Below, piece by piece: positions 50,752 to 59,810 of a DNA stretch of 64,000 bases. The stretch spans positions 124,001-188,000 of the forward strand of contig JAHZGH010000001.1 in assembly GCA_019420905.1 (NCBI GenBank), given 5' to 3'. The notes under the pieces are model-generated. The model ran no database searches. It had not been told where the DNA came from and was given only the letters and a program-made list of their open reading frames with translations. How positions within the stretch are numbered: position 1 is the stretch's first letter; every line of letters starts with the position of its first letter. Source of the DNA: Succinivibrionaceae bacterium (GTDB lineage Bacteria; Pseudomonadota; Gammaproteobacteria; Enterobacterales; Succinivibrionaceae). A program made the translations under genes and the position numbers.

Positions 50752-52715
50752 CTAAAAATCTGATCCTATGGCTCGTAGTAGCGGTCATTTTAATGACTCT
50801 CTTTGAGTCTTTTAACTCAAGTGAAAGTTCTGGACGTACAGAGGATTACACTACCTTTGTTCGCGAAGTCCAGTCTGAGCAGATCCAGGAAGTAGTTTTT
50901 GATGGTTATGTGATCAACGGCTTAAAACGTAATGGTGAAAAATTTATCACTGTTATGCCTATGTCTGATCCGCAATTACTAGAAAACTTAATTAGTCACA
51001 ATGTTAGAGCATCTGGTACTAAACCAGAAGAGCAGAGCACTTTGATGACAATTTTTGTTTCTTGGTTCCCGATGATTCTGCTCATTGGTGTATGGATTTT
51101 CTTTATGCGTCAGATGCAGGGAGGCTCAAAGGGCAATCCTTTATCATTTGGCAAAAGTAAAGCTAAGCTTTTAAGCGAGAATCAAATTAAAACTACTTTT
51201 GCTGATGTTGCCGGCTGTGATGAAGCTAAAGAGGATGTTGTGGAGTTAGTTGACTTCCTAAAAGATCCTTCAAAGTATTCTAAATTAGGAGGACGTATTC
51301 CTCGCGGAGTTTTAATGGTAGGTCCTCCGGGAACAGGTAAAACTTTATTAGCAAGAGCTATTGCAGGCGAGGCTAAGGTGCCGTTTTTCTCCATTTCAGG
51401 CTCAGACTTCGTGGAGATGTTCGTGGGTGTAGGCGCCTCTCGTGTTCGTGATATGTTTGCAACAGCTAAAAAGAATGCGCCTTGTATTATTTTCATTGAC
51501 GAAATTGATGCTGTGGGCCGTAAGCGTGGTGTAGGCTTAGGCGGCGGTCATGACGAACGAGAGCAGACTTTAAACCAGTTATTAGTTGAAATGGACGGTT
51601 TTGAAGGTTTTGAAGCAGTAATTGTAATTGCGGCTACTAACCGTCCTGATGTTCTAGATCAGGCTTTATTGCGCCCGGGACGTTTTGATCGTCAGGTAGT
51701 TGTTGGCTTGCCAGATGTTCGTGGCCGTGAACAAATTTTAAAGGTTCACATGCGCAAGGTTCCTTTATCTAAGGATGTTGATGCTGCTGTGTTAGCCCGT
51801 GGAACGCCAGGTTTCTCTGGAGCAGAGCTGGCTAACTTAGTTAATGAAGCAGCCTTAGCTGCTGCACGTAAGAATTTGCGTGTAGTTAGCATGCATGAAT
51901 TTGAAGAGGCTAAAGATAAGCTTCTTATGGGAGCTGAGCGACGTTCTATGGCTATGACTGAGCATGAGCGTATTAATACAGCTTATCATGAAGCCGGTCA
52001 TACTATTGTAGGCCGTCTAATGCCTGAGCATGATCCTGTTTATAAGGTTTCGATTATTCCAAGAGGCCGCGCTTTAGGCGTAACTATGTACTTGCCAGAG
52101 CAAGATCGCTACAGTCAGAGTAAGCAGTATTTGTTGTCGAATATTTCGACTTTATTTGCAGGCAGAATTGCTGAAGCTTTGATGTTTGGAGAGGATGCTG
52201 TTACTACAGGAGCTTCTAACGATATCGAAAGAGCAACCGAGATCGCCCGCAAGATGGTAACTCGCTGGGGCTTTAGCAAGCGCTTGGCGCCTATGCTATA
52301 TGAAAAGGATAATGAGACATCTATGTATTTAGGTTCTCAGGGCAGCTCCATGCAGAGCATGTCAGATAAGACAGCCTTGATTATTGACGAGGAGGTGACT
52401 GCTATTATCAACTCCTGCTATGCTAAGGCCGAACAGATTCTTAAGGATAATAAAGATATTCTTGAGAATATGAAGGATGCTTTGCTGAAGTATGAGACTA
52501 TTGATGCTTTGCAAATTGACGATCTTATGAATCGTGTCCCGGTAAGAGCTCCTACTGTGGATTATGATCCTGCTGTAAATAATAATGAAGGTCCTAAATC
52601 TCAAAGCGAGGACCAAGCCTCTGCTGTTAAGAGCAATTCTGAGGAAAATGGCGCAAATATGCAGAAGCCTGATGCACCTAAAAACTCAGAAAATAATAAT
52701 GGAGAGGATCGTTAA
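50748..52715 (+). CDS. ftsH: ATP-dependent zinc metalloprotease FtsH
   Basis: Inner-membrane AAA+ protease, 655 residues. Two membrane helices (about 5-20 and 100-120) flank a small periplasmic domain. The AAA module has Walker A GPPGTGKT and Walker B CIIFIDEIDAVGRKRG, and the protease has HEAGH. The C-terminal tail is Asn/Glu-rich and low complexity. ATGA overlap with rlmE indicates translational coupling. Confidence 0.97.
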   Translation: MTKNLILWLVVAVILMTLFESFNSSESSGRTEDYTTFVREVQSEQIQEVVFDGYVINGLKRNGEKFITVMPMSDPQLLENLISHNVRASGTKPEEQSTLMTIFVSWFPMILLIGVWIFFMRQMQGGSKGNPLSFGKSKAKLLSENQIKTTFADVAGCDEAKEDVVELVDFLKDPSKYSKLGGRIPRGVLMVGPPGTGKTLLARAIAGEAKVPFFSISGSDFVEMFVGVGASRVRDMFATAKKNAPCIIFIDEIDAVGRKRGVGLGGGHDEREQTLNQLLVEMDGFEGFEAVIVIAATNRPDVLDQALLRPGRFDRQVVVGLPDVRGREQILKVHMRKVPLSKDVDAAVLARGTPGFSGAELANLVNEAALAAARKNLRVVSMHEFEEAKDKLLMGAERRSMAMTEHERINTAYHEAGHTIVGRLMPEHDPVYKVSIIPRGRALGVTMYLPEQDRYSQSKQYLLSNISTLFAGRIAEALMFGEDAVTTGASNDIERATEIARKMVTRWGFSKRLAPMLYEKDNETSMYLGSQGSSMQSMSDKTALIIDEEVTAIINSCYAKAEQILKDNKDILENMKDALLKYETIDALQIDDLMNRVPVRAPTVDYDPAVNNNEGPKSQSEDQASAVKSNSEENGANMQKPDAPKNSENNNGEDR

Positions 52716-52728
52716 TAAGGAGTAGCTG

Positions 52729-53595
52729 ATGAAGCTAAAAATCAGAGATCGTAATTTCGATCTAAGCATAACTAAGGTCATGGGTATTTTATCCTTAGAC
52801 CCTAAGGATCCGGTTGATTTTGAGGAATTGCTTAAAAGAGCCCAATCCATGTATGCCTCTGGAGCGGAATTTGTTGAGGTTATTGTAGCTGGCGGAGAAA
52901 ATAACATCAGTGCTGATGTTGAATGCAAGCTTTTAATGGAAGTTATTGCTTCTCTTGCACAAAAAACTCGTCTTGTGATTGCAGCTAGCACTGTTTATCC
53001 TGAGAATATGCAAAAAGCTGTAGAGGCAGGAGCTTCAATGATTATATCTCCTGATGCTCTACGTCATGAAGGCGCTATTCAGATGGCTTTAAATTTGAAA
53101 GTGCCTGTTTGCCTGCAGTTTGATAGCGATAATGACTGCAGCGGCGAGCATGACGATGCTGTAGCCTTAGTCTCTGAATTTTTATTTGAACGTATTGATG
53201 CCTGCTTAAATGCTGGCATCTCGCGGAAAATGCTGCTTATTGACCCGCTTTTAGGCAAGAGTGCTACTGTCAAGGCTCAATTAAAGCTTATTGGACGCTT
53301 AGATAGTTTAAAGAGTTTTGGCGTGCCTATAAGTTTTGCTATGCCGAGGCCTTTGTCATTAAATGATGAATTTTTAAAGGATAATGCTAATATTTCTCAA
53401 ACTTTAGCGCTATTCTGTGCAGATAGAGGTACGGTGCAAATCTTGCGCACAGAGAATGTTGCAGATATGGCAATGTCTTTAGGTTCATGGCAGCTTCTGC
53501 TAGCAACTACTAAGCCCTTTAGATTTTCAAAGTCTATTATCAGACGCTTCCGCAATTTGCGCGATAAGCTAAGCGTCATAAGGAAGAGTAAATAA
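52729..53595 (+). CDS. Divergent FolP-like (dihydropteroate synthase fold) protein
   Basis: 288-residue protein in the exact folP position between ftsH and glmM. VMGILSLDP, a VEVIVAGGEN segment and LLIDPLLGKS align with DHPS strands, but key residues are changed: the Asn and DSFSDGG loop after the first strand are lost, GGEST becomes GGENN, the SIDT and NDV segments are not recognisable, the SRK lysine is replaced (FAMPRPLS) and RVHD reads LRTEN. Only the LLIDP aspartate and one Arg seem retained. It is unlikely to be a normal DHPS; a pseudoenzyme or one with changed substrate is inferred. Confidence 0.72.
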   Translation: MKLKIRDRNFDLSITKVMGILSLDPKDPVDFEELLKRAQSMYASGAEFVEVIVAGGENNISADVECKLLMEVIASLAQKTRLVIAASTVYPENMQKAVEAGASMIISPDALRHEGAIQMALNLKVPVCLQFDSDNDCSGEHDDAVALVSEFLFERIDACLNAGISRKMLLIDPLLGKSATVKAQLKLIGRLDSLKSFGVPISFAMPRPLSLNDEFLKDNANISQTLALFCADRGTVQILRTENVADMAMSLGSWQLLLATTKPFRFSKSIIRRFRNLRDKLSVIRKSK

Positions 53596-53597
53596 CC

Positions 53598-54947
53598 ATG
53601 CAACGCAAATATTTTGGCACTGATGGCGTCAGAGGTCGCGTCGGCCGCTATCCGATTACACCTGAGTTTGCTATACGTTTAGGAATGGCTGCAGGTAAGG
53701 TATTAGCTAAGGAAAATGGCGGCAGGGTCATTATAGGTAAAGATACAAGACTGTCTGGCTATATGCTGGAGGCTGCATTAGAAGCTGGCTTTTCAGCTTC
53801 CGGCATTAGTCCTGTTATGTTAGGTCCGATGCCAACCCCAGCTGTATCCTACTTAACTCGAGCTTTTAGAGCTGATTTAGGCGTTGTTATCAGCGCTTCG
53901 CACAATCCTTATTATGACAATGGCATAAAGTTTTTCTCTAAAGAAGGGACAAAACTTCCAGATGAGGTAGAGCTGGCTATTGAGCAAGCTTTAGACTCAG
54001 ATGATTTAAAGATGGCTTCACCTTCAGCTTTTGGTCGTGCTTATCGTCAAGACGATGCTCCTGGACGTTATGTGGAATTTTGCAAAAGTGCTTTTGCAGC
54101 TCATCTAAGCCTGGAAGGATTAACTATAGTTTTAGACTGTGCTAATGGTGCTACTTACCATGTGGCTCCTTTGGTATTCCGAGAGCTTGGTGCTAATGTC
54201 ATTGTGATAGGAGATAGGCCGAACGGCGTTAATATTAATGATGGCGTAGGTTCTACTCATCCGCAAGCTTTGGTTAATATGGTTTTAGCTACAAAGGCTG
54301 ATTTGGGCATAGCATTTGATGGAGATGGTGATCGTGTTTTGATGGTAGACAGCCATGGTCAGATGCATGATGGTGATAATTTAATGTACATTATCGCCTG
54401 TGATCGTCAAATGCATAATAAGCTAGTTGGCGGTGTAGTTGGCACCCTGATGTCGAATTTGGGCTTTGAGTTTGCCTTAAAGCGCAAGAATATCGATTTT
54501 ATCAGAACTAAGGTTGGTGATCGCTATGTTATGGAGTCCTTGCTTGAAAAAGGCTGGCGCTTAGGCGGAGAAAATAGCGGTCATATCATATGCTTAGACT
54601 ATGCTACCACTGGAGATGGCATTATTTCCGCTTTGCAGGTCTTAAAAGCTTGTCTGCATCAGCAAAAGAGCATAGAAGAATTATCTTCTGATCTCTTTAT
54701 GTTCCCGCAGGAGCTTATTAATGTACGTCTTACAGCCGGCTTTGATATTAATGATTCAAAAGTTCAGGCAGAAGTAGAGGCTGTTAAGAAGTCTTTAGGT
54801 GAAAGAGGACGAGTGCTGTTACGCAAATCAGGTACTGAACCTGTAGTCAGAGTTATGGTGGAAGGCCCTGACAGAGATGACGTTCATACTAAAGCACAGC
54901 GCATTGCTGATGTGATTATCCATCAGGCAGAGGGCGAAAGCGCTTGA
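53598..54947 (+). CDS. glmM: Phosphoglucosamine mutase
   Basis: Converts glucosamine-6-phosphate to glucosamine-1-phosphate for peptidoglycan and LPS. The 449 residues include the phosphoserine loop ISASHNPYYDNG (Ser101), metal-binding DGDGDR and the phosphate-binding RKSGTEPVVRVMVEG. It starts 2 nt after the FolP-like stop, keeping the ftsH-folP-glmM gene order. Confidence 0.97.
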   Translation: MQRKYFGTDGVRGRVGRYPITPEFAIRLGMAAGKVLAKENGGRVIIGKDTRLSGYMLEAALEAGFSASGISPVMLGPMPTPAVSYLTRAFRADLGVVISASHNPYYDNGIKFFSKEGTKLPDEVELAIEQALDSDDLKMASPSAFGRAYRQDDAPGRYVEFCKSAFAAHLSLEGLTIVLDCANGATYHVAPLVFRELGANVIVIGDRPNGVNINDGVGSTHPQALVNMVLATKADLGIAFDGDGDRVLMVDSHGQMHDGDNLMYIIACDRQMHNKLVGGVVGTLMSNLGFEFALKRKNIDFIRTKVGDRYVMESLLEKGWRLGGENSGHIICLDYATTGDGIISALQVLKACLHQQKSIEELSSDLFMFPQELINVRLTAGFDINDSKVQAEVEAVKKSLGERGRVLLRKSGTEPVVRVMVEGPDRDDVHTKAQRIADVIIHQAEGESA

Positions 54948-55015
54948 AAAAAGCGTCTGTAAACGGTATTATTCACGCTCAGAATGGTGTGAGTGTGCGT
55001 ATTTAGGGTTTTATT

Positions 55016-55390
55016 ATGTACGAAGCTACAATTGTTATTTTCTTATTAATCTGTATAGCCGTAGTTGCTTTGATTTTAGTTCAGCAGGGCAAAGGTGCTG
55101 GTATGGGTGCTTCTTTTGGTGCTGGTGCATCTAATACTGTATTTGGTTCTGTAGGATCAGGTAATTTCTTGACTAGATCTACATGGATTTTAATCATTGC
55201 TTTCTTTGGCATTTGCCTATTCATCGGTTGGATGCAAAAAGAGGCTCATGAGACTCAGAGCAGTTTCAGCAATATTGATGCAGGTACAGTTCAGACTGAA
55301 ACTGCAGCTCCTGCTGATGTTCCGGCTGTTAATAGCGATGTCCCGGTAGTCAATGATTCTTCTAATACCGATGTTCCTGCAGGTAAATAA
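55016..55390 (+). CDS. secG: Preprotein translocase subunit SecG
   Basis: Small SecYEG component with two membrane helices (about 3-22 and 54-72) around a Gly/Ala-rich loop GKGAGMGASFGAGASNTVFGS. The C-terminal tail (about 90-124) is a low-complexity PADVPAVNSDVPVV stretch, probably cytosolic or periplasmic according to SecG topology. Follows glmM as in E. coli. Confidence 0.94.
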   Translation: MYEATIVIFLLICIAVVALILVQQGKGAGMGASFGAGASNTVFGSVGSGNFLTRSTWILIIAFFGICLFIGWMQKEAHETQSSFSNIDAGTVQTETAAPADVPAVNSDVPVVNDSSNTDVPAGK

Positions 55391-55416
55391 GCTTTAAAAT
55401 CAGATTTTAATAAAAA

Positions 55417-55450
55417 ACCGCTGTCAAAAATTGATAGCGGTTTTTCTTTT
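55417..55450. terminator. Terminator between secG and ygfA
   Basis: ACCGCTGTCAA (55417-55427), loop AAA, TTGATAGCGGT (55431-55441) with one G-T pair. T runs on both strands make it bidirectional for the convergent genes. Confidence 0.93.
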
Positions 55451-55464
55451 AGTATTTTAAGGTT

Positions 55465-56061
55465 TTAAAAGACTAAATGCTGAGTTGGCGTGATGATTTC
55501 ATCTAACGGCATATCCCAATGCTCAACAGGGACTTCATCTATACATTGAAAATCATAAGCAACCCCTATGGTTAAGCATTCGGCACTGAGCTTTTTTAGG
55601 GCACGGTCATAATAACCTCCGCCCATGCCTAATCGGTTGCCGTGCTTATCAAAAGCTACAAGAGGCACTATTAATACTTCTAATTCCTCAAAGCCTAAGA
55701 AATTTTTTTCATTATCAGCAGGCTCTAAAATATGAAAGCGGTTTTCTACTAATTTATCGTTACTGTTAAAACGATAAAAGTCCATTAAGCCCTTATGTTC
55801 GATATCTATTCGTGGCAAGGCCAGAGTGTGCCCCTTTTTTAAGAGCATCTCATTGATTTTGCGGCTAGATAATTCCCCTGAGGTACTAACATATGAGCCA
55901 ATGATGCGTTCTTGGCTAAGAGATGGATGCTTATCTAAGATATTGGCTATTTTATAGCCGGCATCCTCAACATCTAAGGCACTAAGATTGCGGCGAATAG
56001 AGAGAATGCTTTGGCGTAAAGCCATGCGTTTCTTTTTATTTTCAGAATGCTTATTTTCCAT
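55465..56061 (-). CDS. ygfA: 5-formyltetrahydrofolate cyclo-ligase
   Basis: Returns 5-formyl-THF to the active folate pool. The 198-residue protein has an N-terminal KKRMALRQSILSIRR helix and the signature GMGGGYYDRAL near the C-terminus. It overlaps the zapA 3' end by 11 nt. Its presence shows that folate cofactors are used here, which bears on the unusual FolP-like gene upstream. Confidence 0.93.
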   Translation of the reverse strand: MENKHSENKKKRMALRQSILSIRRNLSALDVEDAGYKIANILDKHPSLSQERIIGSYVSTSGELSSRKINEMLLKKGHTLALPRIDIEHKGLMDFYRFNSNDKLVENRFHILEPADNEKNFLGFEELEVLIVPLVAFDKHGNRLGMGGGYYDRALKKLSAECLTIGVAYDFQCIDEVPVEHWDMPLDEIITPTQHLVF

Positions 56062-56362
56062 TTAGATTGTGCTTTAAGGTTGCTTTAATAGTTTCTATTT
56101 TTTGTTGTGCTAAGGCCTCAAAAGGTGAGCTGTTTTCAAGATAGTCGCGTAAGCGATTTTCACTCTCAAGCGCAATAAGAACAGCAGTCTGCTGAGGACT
56201 TAGGGTGGGATTTTCTCTCATCATTTGTGAGCTTTTGCTTTGGATGGCTGCAATACTCTCCCTTAAGCCTTTTATTTTGTCAGAGGCTACTCTTAGGGTA
56301 AAAGTTAGCCCAAATAAGGAAAAAGTAACATTTTCTGTTTTTTTATCTAAAGCATCGCTCAT
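56051..56362 (-). CDS. zapA: Cell division protein ZapA
   Basis: FtsZ-ring-associated protein of 103 residues: an N-terminal globular part (VTFSLFGLTFTLRVASD) and a C-terminal coiled coil. It overlaps ygfA directly, so the 6S RNA gene that lies between zapA and ygfA in E. coli is absent from this position. Confidence 0.88.
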   Translation of the reverse strand: MSDALDKKTENVTFSLFGLTFTLRVASDKIKGLRESIAAIQSKSSQMMRENPTLSPQQTAVLIALESENRLRDYLENSSPFEALAQQKIETIKATLKHNLNGK

Positions 56363-56512
56363 AAATAAATCCTGTGTTATTTTGCTTATTTTAAGCTAAA
56401 GTCTGCAAAATGACTAATCATTAAATCATAGGTTAAAAATGTAAATCGATTTAGACAATGTTGTGAGCTCCGTGTAGAATATGCTTAACATAATTAATTA
56501 TAAAGGAAACTT

Positions 56513-57826
56513 ATGAGCGAGAAGCTGCAGAAGGTTTTATCCCGTTTGGGTATAGCCTCAAGACGTGGAATTGAAAAAATGATTGCCGATGGCCGTATAT
56601 ACTGTAACGGTGCAGTTGCTAAAATAGGCGATCGTATTGATGCTAATAAGGTTAAAGTACAAATTGATGGAAAAGTTGTGCTTATGCCTTCAACTCAAAA
56701 GCCTCAGTGTCGAGTTTTAATGTACCATAAGCCTGAAGGCGAGCTGACAACATTAAATGATCCAGAGGATCGCCCTACAGTCTTTGATCATCTGCCTAAG
56801 CCTGATTGCGGCCGTTGGATTTATGTAGGTCGTTTGGATATTAATACTTCAGGCTTATTGCTTTTTACCACAGATGGCGATTTGGCTAATGCACTTATGC
56901 ATCCGCGCCATGGAATAGAGCGTATTTATGCGTCTCGTATTTATGGCGAAGTTAGTGAACAGATGCTAGAGCAGCTGCAGAAGGGGGTAACTTTAGAAGA
57001 TGGTCCAGCTCACTTTGACAAGATTACCTATGTAGGCGGTGAAGCTCGCAATGCCTGGTATCATGTTTCTCTAAAAGAGGGCCGCAAGCGAGAGGTGAGA
57101 CGCCTATGGGAGGCTGTAGGCGTTAAGGTAAGCCGTCTTATTCGCATAAGCTATGGTGGCATTGAGCTGGATCCTGCTTTAAAATCAGGACAATATCGTG
57201 AGCTGACTTTAAGAGAGATAAATAAGTTACGCCGCTTAGCTGATATGGAGCCCTTGACTTCTGAGGAGATGCCTAAAGAGCCTTTGGCAAATGTAACGGA
57301 AGCACCTTATAAAGCTAGAGTAGCTAGGCGTCCTGCAGCAAAGAGAAGCAGCTTAGTAAAAGATGAGCTTGCACGTACTCCTGGAAGCTTAGGCAATGCC
57401 AGATATTCTTCATCAAAAAGAGCTTTCTTTGAGGAGAGCAATGAGCGAGATGAAGACAGACGCAATACTAAGAGAGGATCTGATTTTAAAAATAGGTCTT
57501 ATAAAGGTAAGAGTTCTTTTGTAAGTGAAGATAGATCTTTTAGCAGGAAGCCTAAGACTGAGGGGAATGCTAAATCATCACGCAGCAGACATAAATCAGA
57601 TTATTCTTTTGATAAGTTTGATTCTAATAATGATAGAATAAGAGGCGTATCTAAAAAGGCAACAACTCATTGGGAAAAAGGCCCAGCTTTTTTAGATAAG
57701 GAGCAAAAGCGTTCTGACTCTAAGCGGAAAAATCATTTTGCAAATGATTTTTTTGATAAAAAGGCCGGCCGGAGACCTTTTAACAAAGTGAATAAAGGCC
57801 GTCATTTTAAGAGCTATGAGCGTTAA
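56513..57826 (+). CDS. rluB: 23S rRNA pseudouridine synthase RluB, with a long basic tail
   Basis: Makes pseudouridine 2605 of 23S rRNA. The S4 RNA-binding domain (about 1-60; LQKVLSRLGIASRRGIEKMI) is followed by the RsuA/RluB catalytic domain with GRLDINTSGLLLFT (catalytic Asp). From about residue 245 to 437 the protein is an extended Arg/Lys/Ser-rich, low-complexity tail ending KVNKGRHFKSYER. E. coli RluB also has a basic tail but a shorter one. AAGGAAA lies just before the ATG. Confidence 0.93.
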   Translation: MSEKLQKVLSRLGIASRRGIEKMIADGRIYCNGAVAKIGDRIDANKVKVQIDGKVVLMPSTQKPQCRVLMYHKPEGELTTLNDPEDRPTVFDHLPKPDCGRWIYVGRLDINTSGLLLFTTDGDLANALMHPRHGIERIYASRIYGEVSEQMLEQLQKGVTLEDGPAHFDKITYVGGEARNAWYHVSLKEGRKREVRRLWEAVGVKVSRLIRISYGGIELDPALKSGQYRELTLREINKLRRLADMEPLTSEEMPKEPLANVTEAPYKARVARRPAAKRSSLVKDELARTPGSLGNARYSSSKRAFFEESNERDEDRRNTKRGSDFKNRSYKGKSSFVSEDRSFSRKPKTEGNAKSSRSRHKSDYSFDKFDSNNDRIRGVSKKATTHWEKGPAFLDKEQKRSDSKRKNHFANDFFDKKAGRRPFNKVNKGRHFKSYER

Positions 57827-57838
57827 TGTGGCAAATTG

Positions 57839-57859
57839 CGAGCGCTGCATCAGCGCTCG
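57839..57859 (+). terminator. Terminator after rluB
   Basis: CGAGCGCTG (57839-57847), loop CAT, CAGCGCTCG (57851-57859), then TTATTAG. Strong stem, weak T tract. Confidence 0.8.
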
Positions 57860-58000
57860 TTATTAGTATTTATAAAAATGTGCTAATATTTTTATAAATC
57901 ATAACAAATAATAATTATAAATAATTTAGTTTTTTCAAGTGAATATACAAACATATATATTATTTAAGTCCACAGTCTTCTTTTTAGAAGGATGTAGATA

Positions 58001-59614
58001 ATGGATCCTGCCAGTTTATCAGGCGGTCTTCTTTTTGATTTAGCCTGGATCAGTGAGCCTACAGCTTGGATTGGTCTGTTGACTTTGACCTTAATGCAGG
58101 TTGTTTTAGGTTTAGATAATCTTCTATTTATTGCAATTTTATCGGCAAAATTGCCGCCAAGACAGAGCCGCAAAGCCCGTTATTTAGGTTTAGGCGCCTC
58201 TTTGGTGGTACGCTTGATCCTGATGTTTTTTGCCGCCTATATTATTGCCATGAAGGAACCTTTGTTCACTTTATTTGGTCAAGATTTCTCCTATCGCGAT
58301 CTTGTTATGCTTACCGGCGGTTTGTTTTTGCTGTACAAATCAACCGAGGAGCTGCATGGTAAGTTAGAGGGAAATGATAGTGAAGAGGTTTCTGTAACTA
58401 AGGCTGCAGGACAGTCGCTTTTAATTGTATCCACACAGATTATGATCTTAGACGTATTGTTTTCTGTCGATTCAATTATTACTGCTGTGGCAATGACTAA
58501 TCATATGATGATCATGACAATCGCAGTGGTTGTAGGCATGGGTCTTTTGACCTGGGCTTCAGGCATCATTTCGCGCTTTGTTTCACGTCATCCTACGTTA
58601 GTTATTTTGTGCCTGGGATTCCTGCTCTTAATCGGCTTTAACCTCATTATGGAGGGCTTGCATTTTGAGGTGCCTAAGGGGTATCTGTATTCAGCAATGG
58701 CTTTCTCAATTTTAATTGAGATCTTCAACCAGGTGTCGCGCAAGAACCTTTTAAAGTTGAAAAAAGCTGGGTCAATGCAAAGCCGTGAATTGGCTGCTAA
58801 TTTGGTCTTGCGTCTTTTAGGTTCTCGTAATGATGAGGTTCAGAATTTTAGAGAAGCTATTTACGAGCGCACAGGCTCAAATGTTTTCAATTCTCAGGAA
58901 AAAGAGATGGTATCGCGCGTACTGCAATTGTCATCCTTGCCTGTAAAAGCAATTTTGACTGCAAGAAACGATCTGCAGATGCTCAAGATTGACGGTGCTA
59001 CGGAAAATGTTATTAAGCAGGTTTTAATGCATACTAAGACTAATCTCGTAGCATATCGTCAGGGACAAAAAGATCAGCCTTTGGGATTTTTGTCTCGCTC
59101 AGAGGTTTTAGGCTTAGTGGTTGAAAATCGTTGCAATGCTCAGGAACTTGAAAAGATTGTTCAGCAGCCTTTGTATTTGCCTGAAACCGTCAATATTTTA
59201 AAGGTATTAGAGGCCTTTAGATCGAGTAAGAAGTATATAGCTTTTATTTTTGATGAATTTGGCAATTTTGAAGGATTGGTAACATTGCACGATGTTATGG
59301 AAGAATTTGCCGGAGATATGCCAGATCGCAGCGAAAGCGCAGAAATTGTCTCTTTAGATAAAAGCAGCTACCGCATTGATGCTGAAGCTGTATTAGCTGA
59401 CGTATATCGCGTAACTGGTTTGAAATTGCCTCTGTCTGAGCATTATCAGACTTTAGCTGGCTTTATTTTAGATTACCTGCAGAGGGTTCCAAATAAAGGA
59501 GAGGTTATAGACTATAATGGCTGGAAAATGGAAATCTCGCAGGCAAGTCCTACGTCTATAAATGAGGTAAAGCTTACACGACCGCAGGAGATTGTAGCCC
59601 CTGAAAAAAAATAG
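58001..59614 (+). CDS. TerC-family membrane protein with CBS and CorC_HlyC domains
   Basis: 537-residue inner-membrane protein like E. coli YoaE/YegH. The N-terminal half is a TerC domain with about seven helices (LTLMQVVLGLDNLLFIAILSAKLP; LDVLFSVDSIITAVAMT with conserved Asp residues implied in metal transport). A CBS pair (about 310-430) and a CorC_HlyC domain (VSLDKSSYRIDAEAVLADVYRVTGL) follow. A role in Mn2+ or metal handling is known for relatives; the substrate here is not shown. Confidence 0.9.
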   Translation: MDPASLSGGLLFDLAWISEPTAWIGLLTLTLMQVVLGLDNLLFIAILSAKLPPRQSRKARYLGLGASLVVRLILMFFAAYIIAMKEPLFTLFGQDFSYRDLVMLTGGLFLLYKSTEELHGKLEGNDSEEVSVTKAAGQSLLIVSTQIMILDVLFSVDSIITAVAMTNHMMIMTIAVVVGMGLLTWASGIISRFVSRHPTLVILCLGFLLLIGFNLIMEGLHFEVPKGYLYSAMAFSILIEIFNQVSRKNLLKLKKAGSMQSRELAANLVLRLLGSRNDEVQNFREAIYERTGSNVFNSQEKEMVSRVLQLSSLPVKAILTARNDLQMLKIDGATENVIKQVLMHTKTNLVAYRQGQKDQPLGFLSRSEVLGLVVENRCNAQELEKIVQQPLYLPETVNILKVLEAFRSSKKYIAFIFDEFGNFEGLVTLHDVMEEFAGDMPDRSESAEIVSLDKSSYRIDAEAVLADVYRVTGLKLPLSEHYQTLAGFILDYLQRVPNKGEVIDYNGWKMEISQASPTSINEVKLTRPQEIVAPEKK

Positions 59615-59621
59615 TCTTTAC

Positions 59622-59650
59622 TTGATTTTTTGCACCAAATTTGGTATAAA
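59622..59650 (+). promoter_or_regulatory. Promoter of the rimP-nusA-infB operon
   Basis: TTGATT (59622-59627), 17-nt spacer, TATAAA (59645-59650). It lies about 160 bp before rimP, giving a long leader. Confidence 0.75.
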
Positions 59651-59656
59651 ATAGGC

Positions 59657-59810
59657 GCATTAAATGGCAAAACCTAAGCTTTTGCCCCTATTTTAGATTT
59701 ACTTTTATTTTTAGTAAATCTCACGCTAAGACGTGTTTTTACAACCGGTGGAACTTATAAAAGGCCCCAGATTAGGGCCTTTTTTTATGGATAAAATTCA
59801 TTGAGGAAAC
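59657..59810 (+). promoter_or_regulatory. Structured rimP leader with a terminator (candidate attenuator)
   Basis: Three hairpins in series: AGATTTACT/AGTAAATCT (59695-59703 with 59713-59721); a small CACG/CGTG stem followed by five T (59722-59739); and AAGGCCC/GGGCCTT (59761-59767 with 59775-59781) followed by a T run to 59786, a good intrinsic terminator. A terminator between promoter and first gene suggests regulated read-through; a rimP leader motif is known in enterobacteria. No tRNA gene is present here, unlike E. coli metY. The signal is unknown. Confidence 0.65.

Noticed and set aside
56051..56061. 6S RNA (ssrS) between zapA and ygfA
   Set aside because: The two coding regions overlap here by 11 nt, so there is no room for the RNA that occupies this place in E. 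coli.
59651..59810. An initiator tRNA-Met gene (metY position) before rimP
   Set aside because: No cloverleaf, anticodon arm or T-arm GTTCGAATC could be found; only hairpins and a terminator are present.
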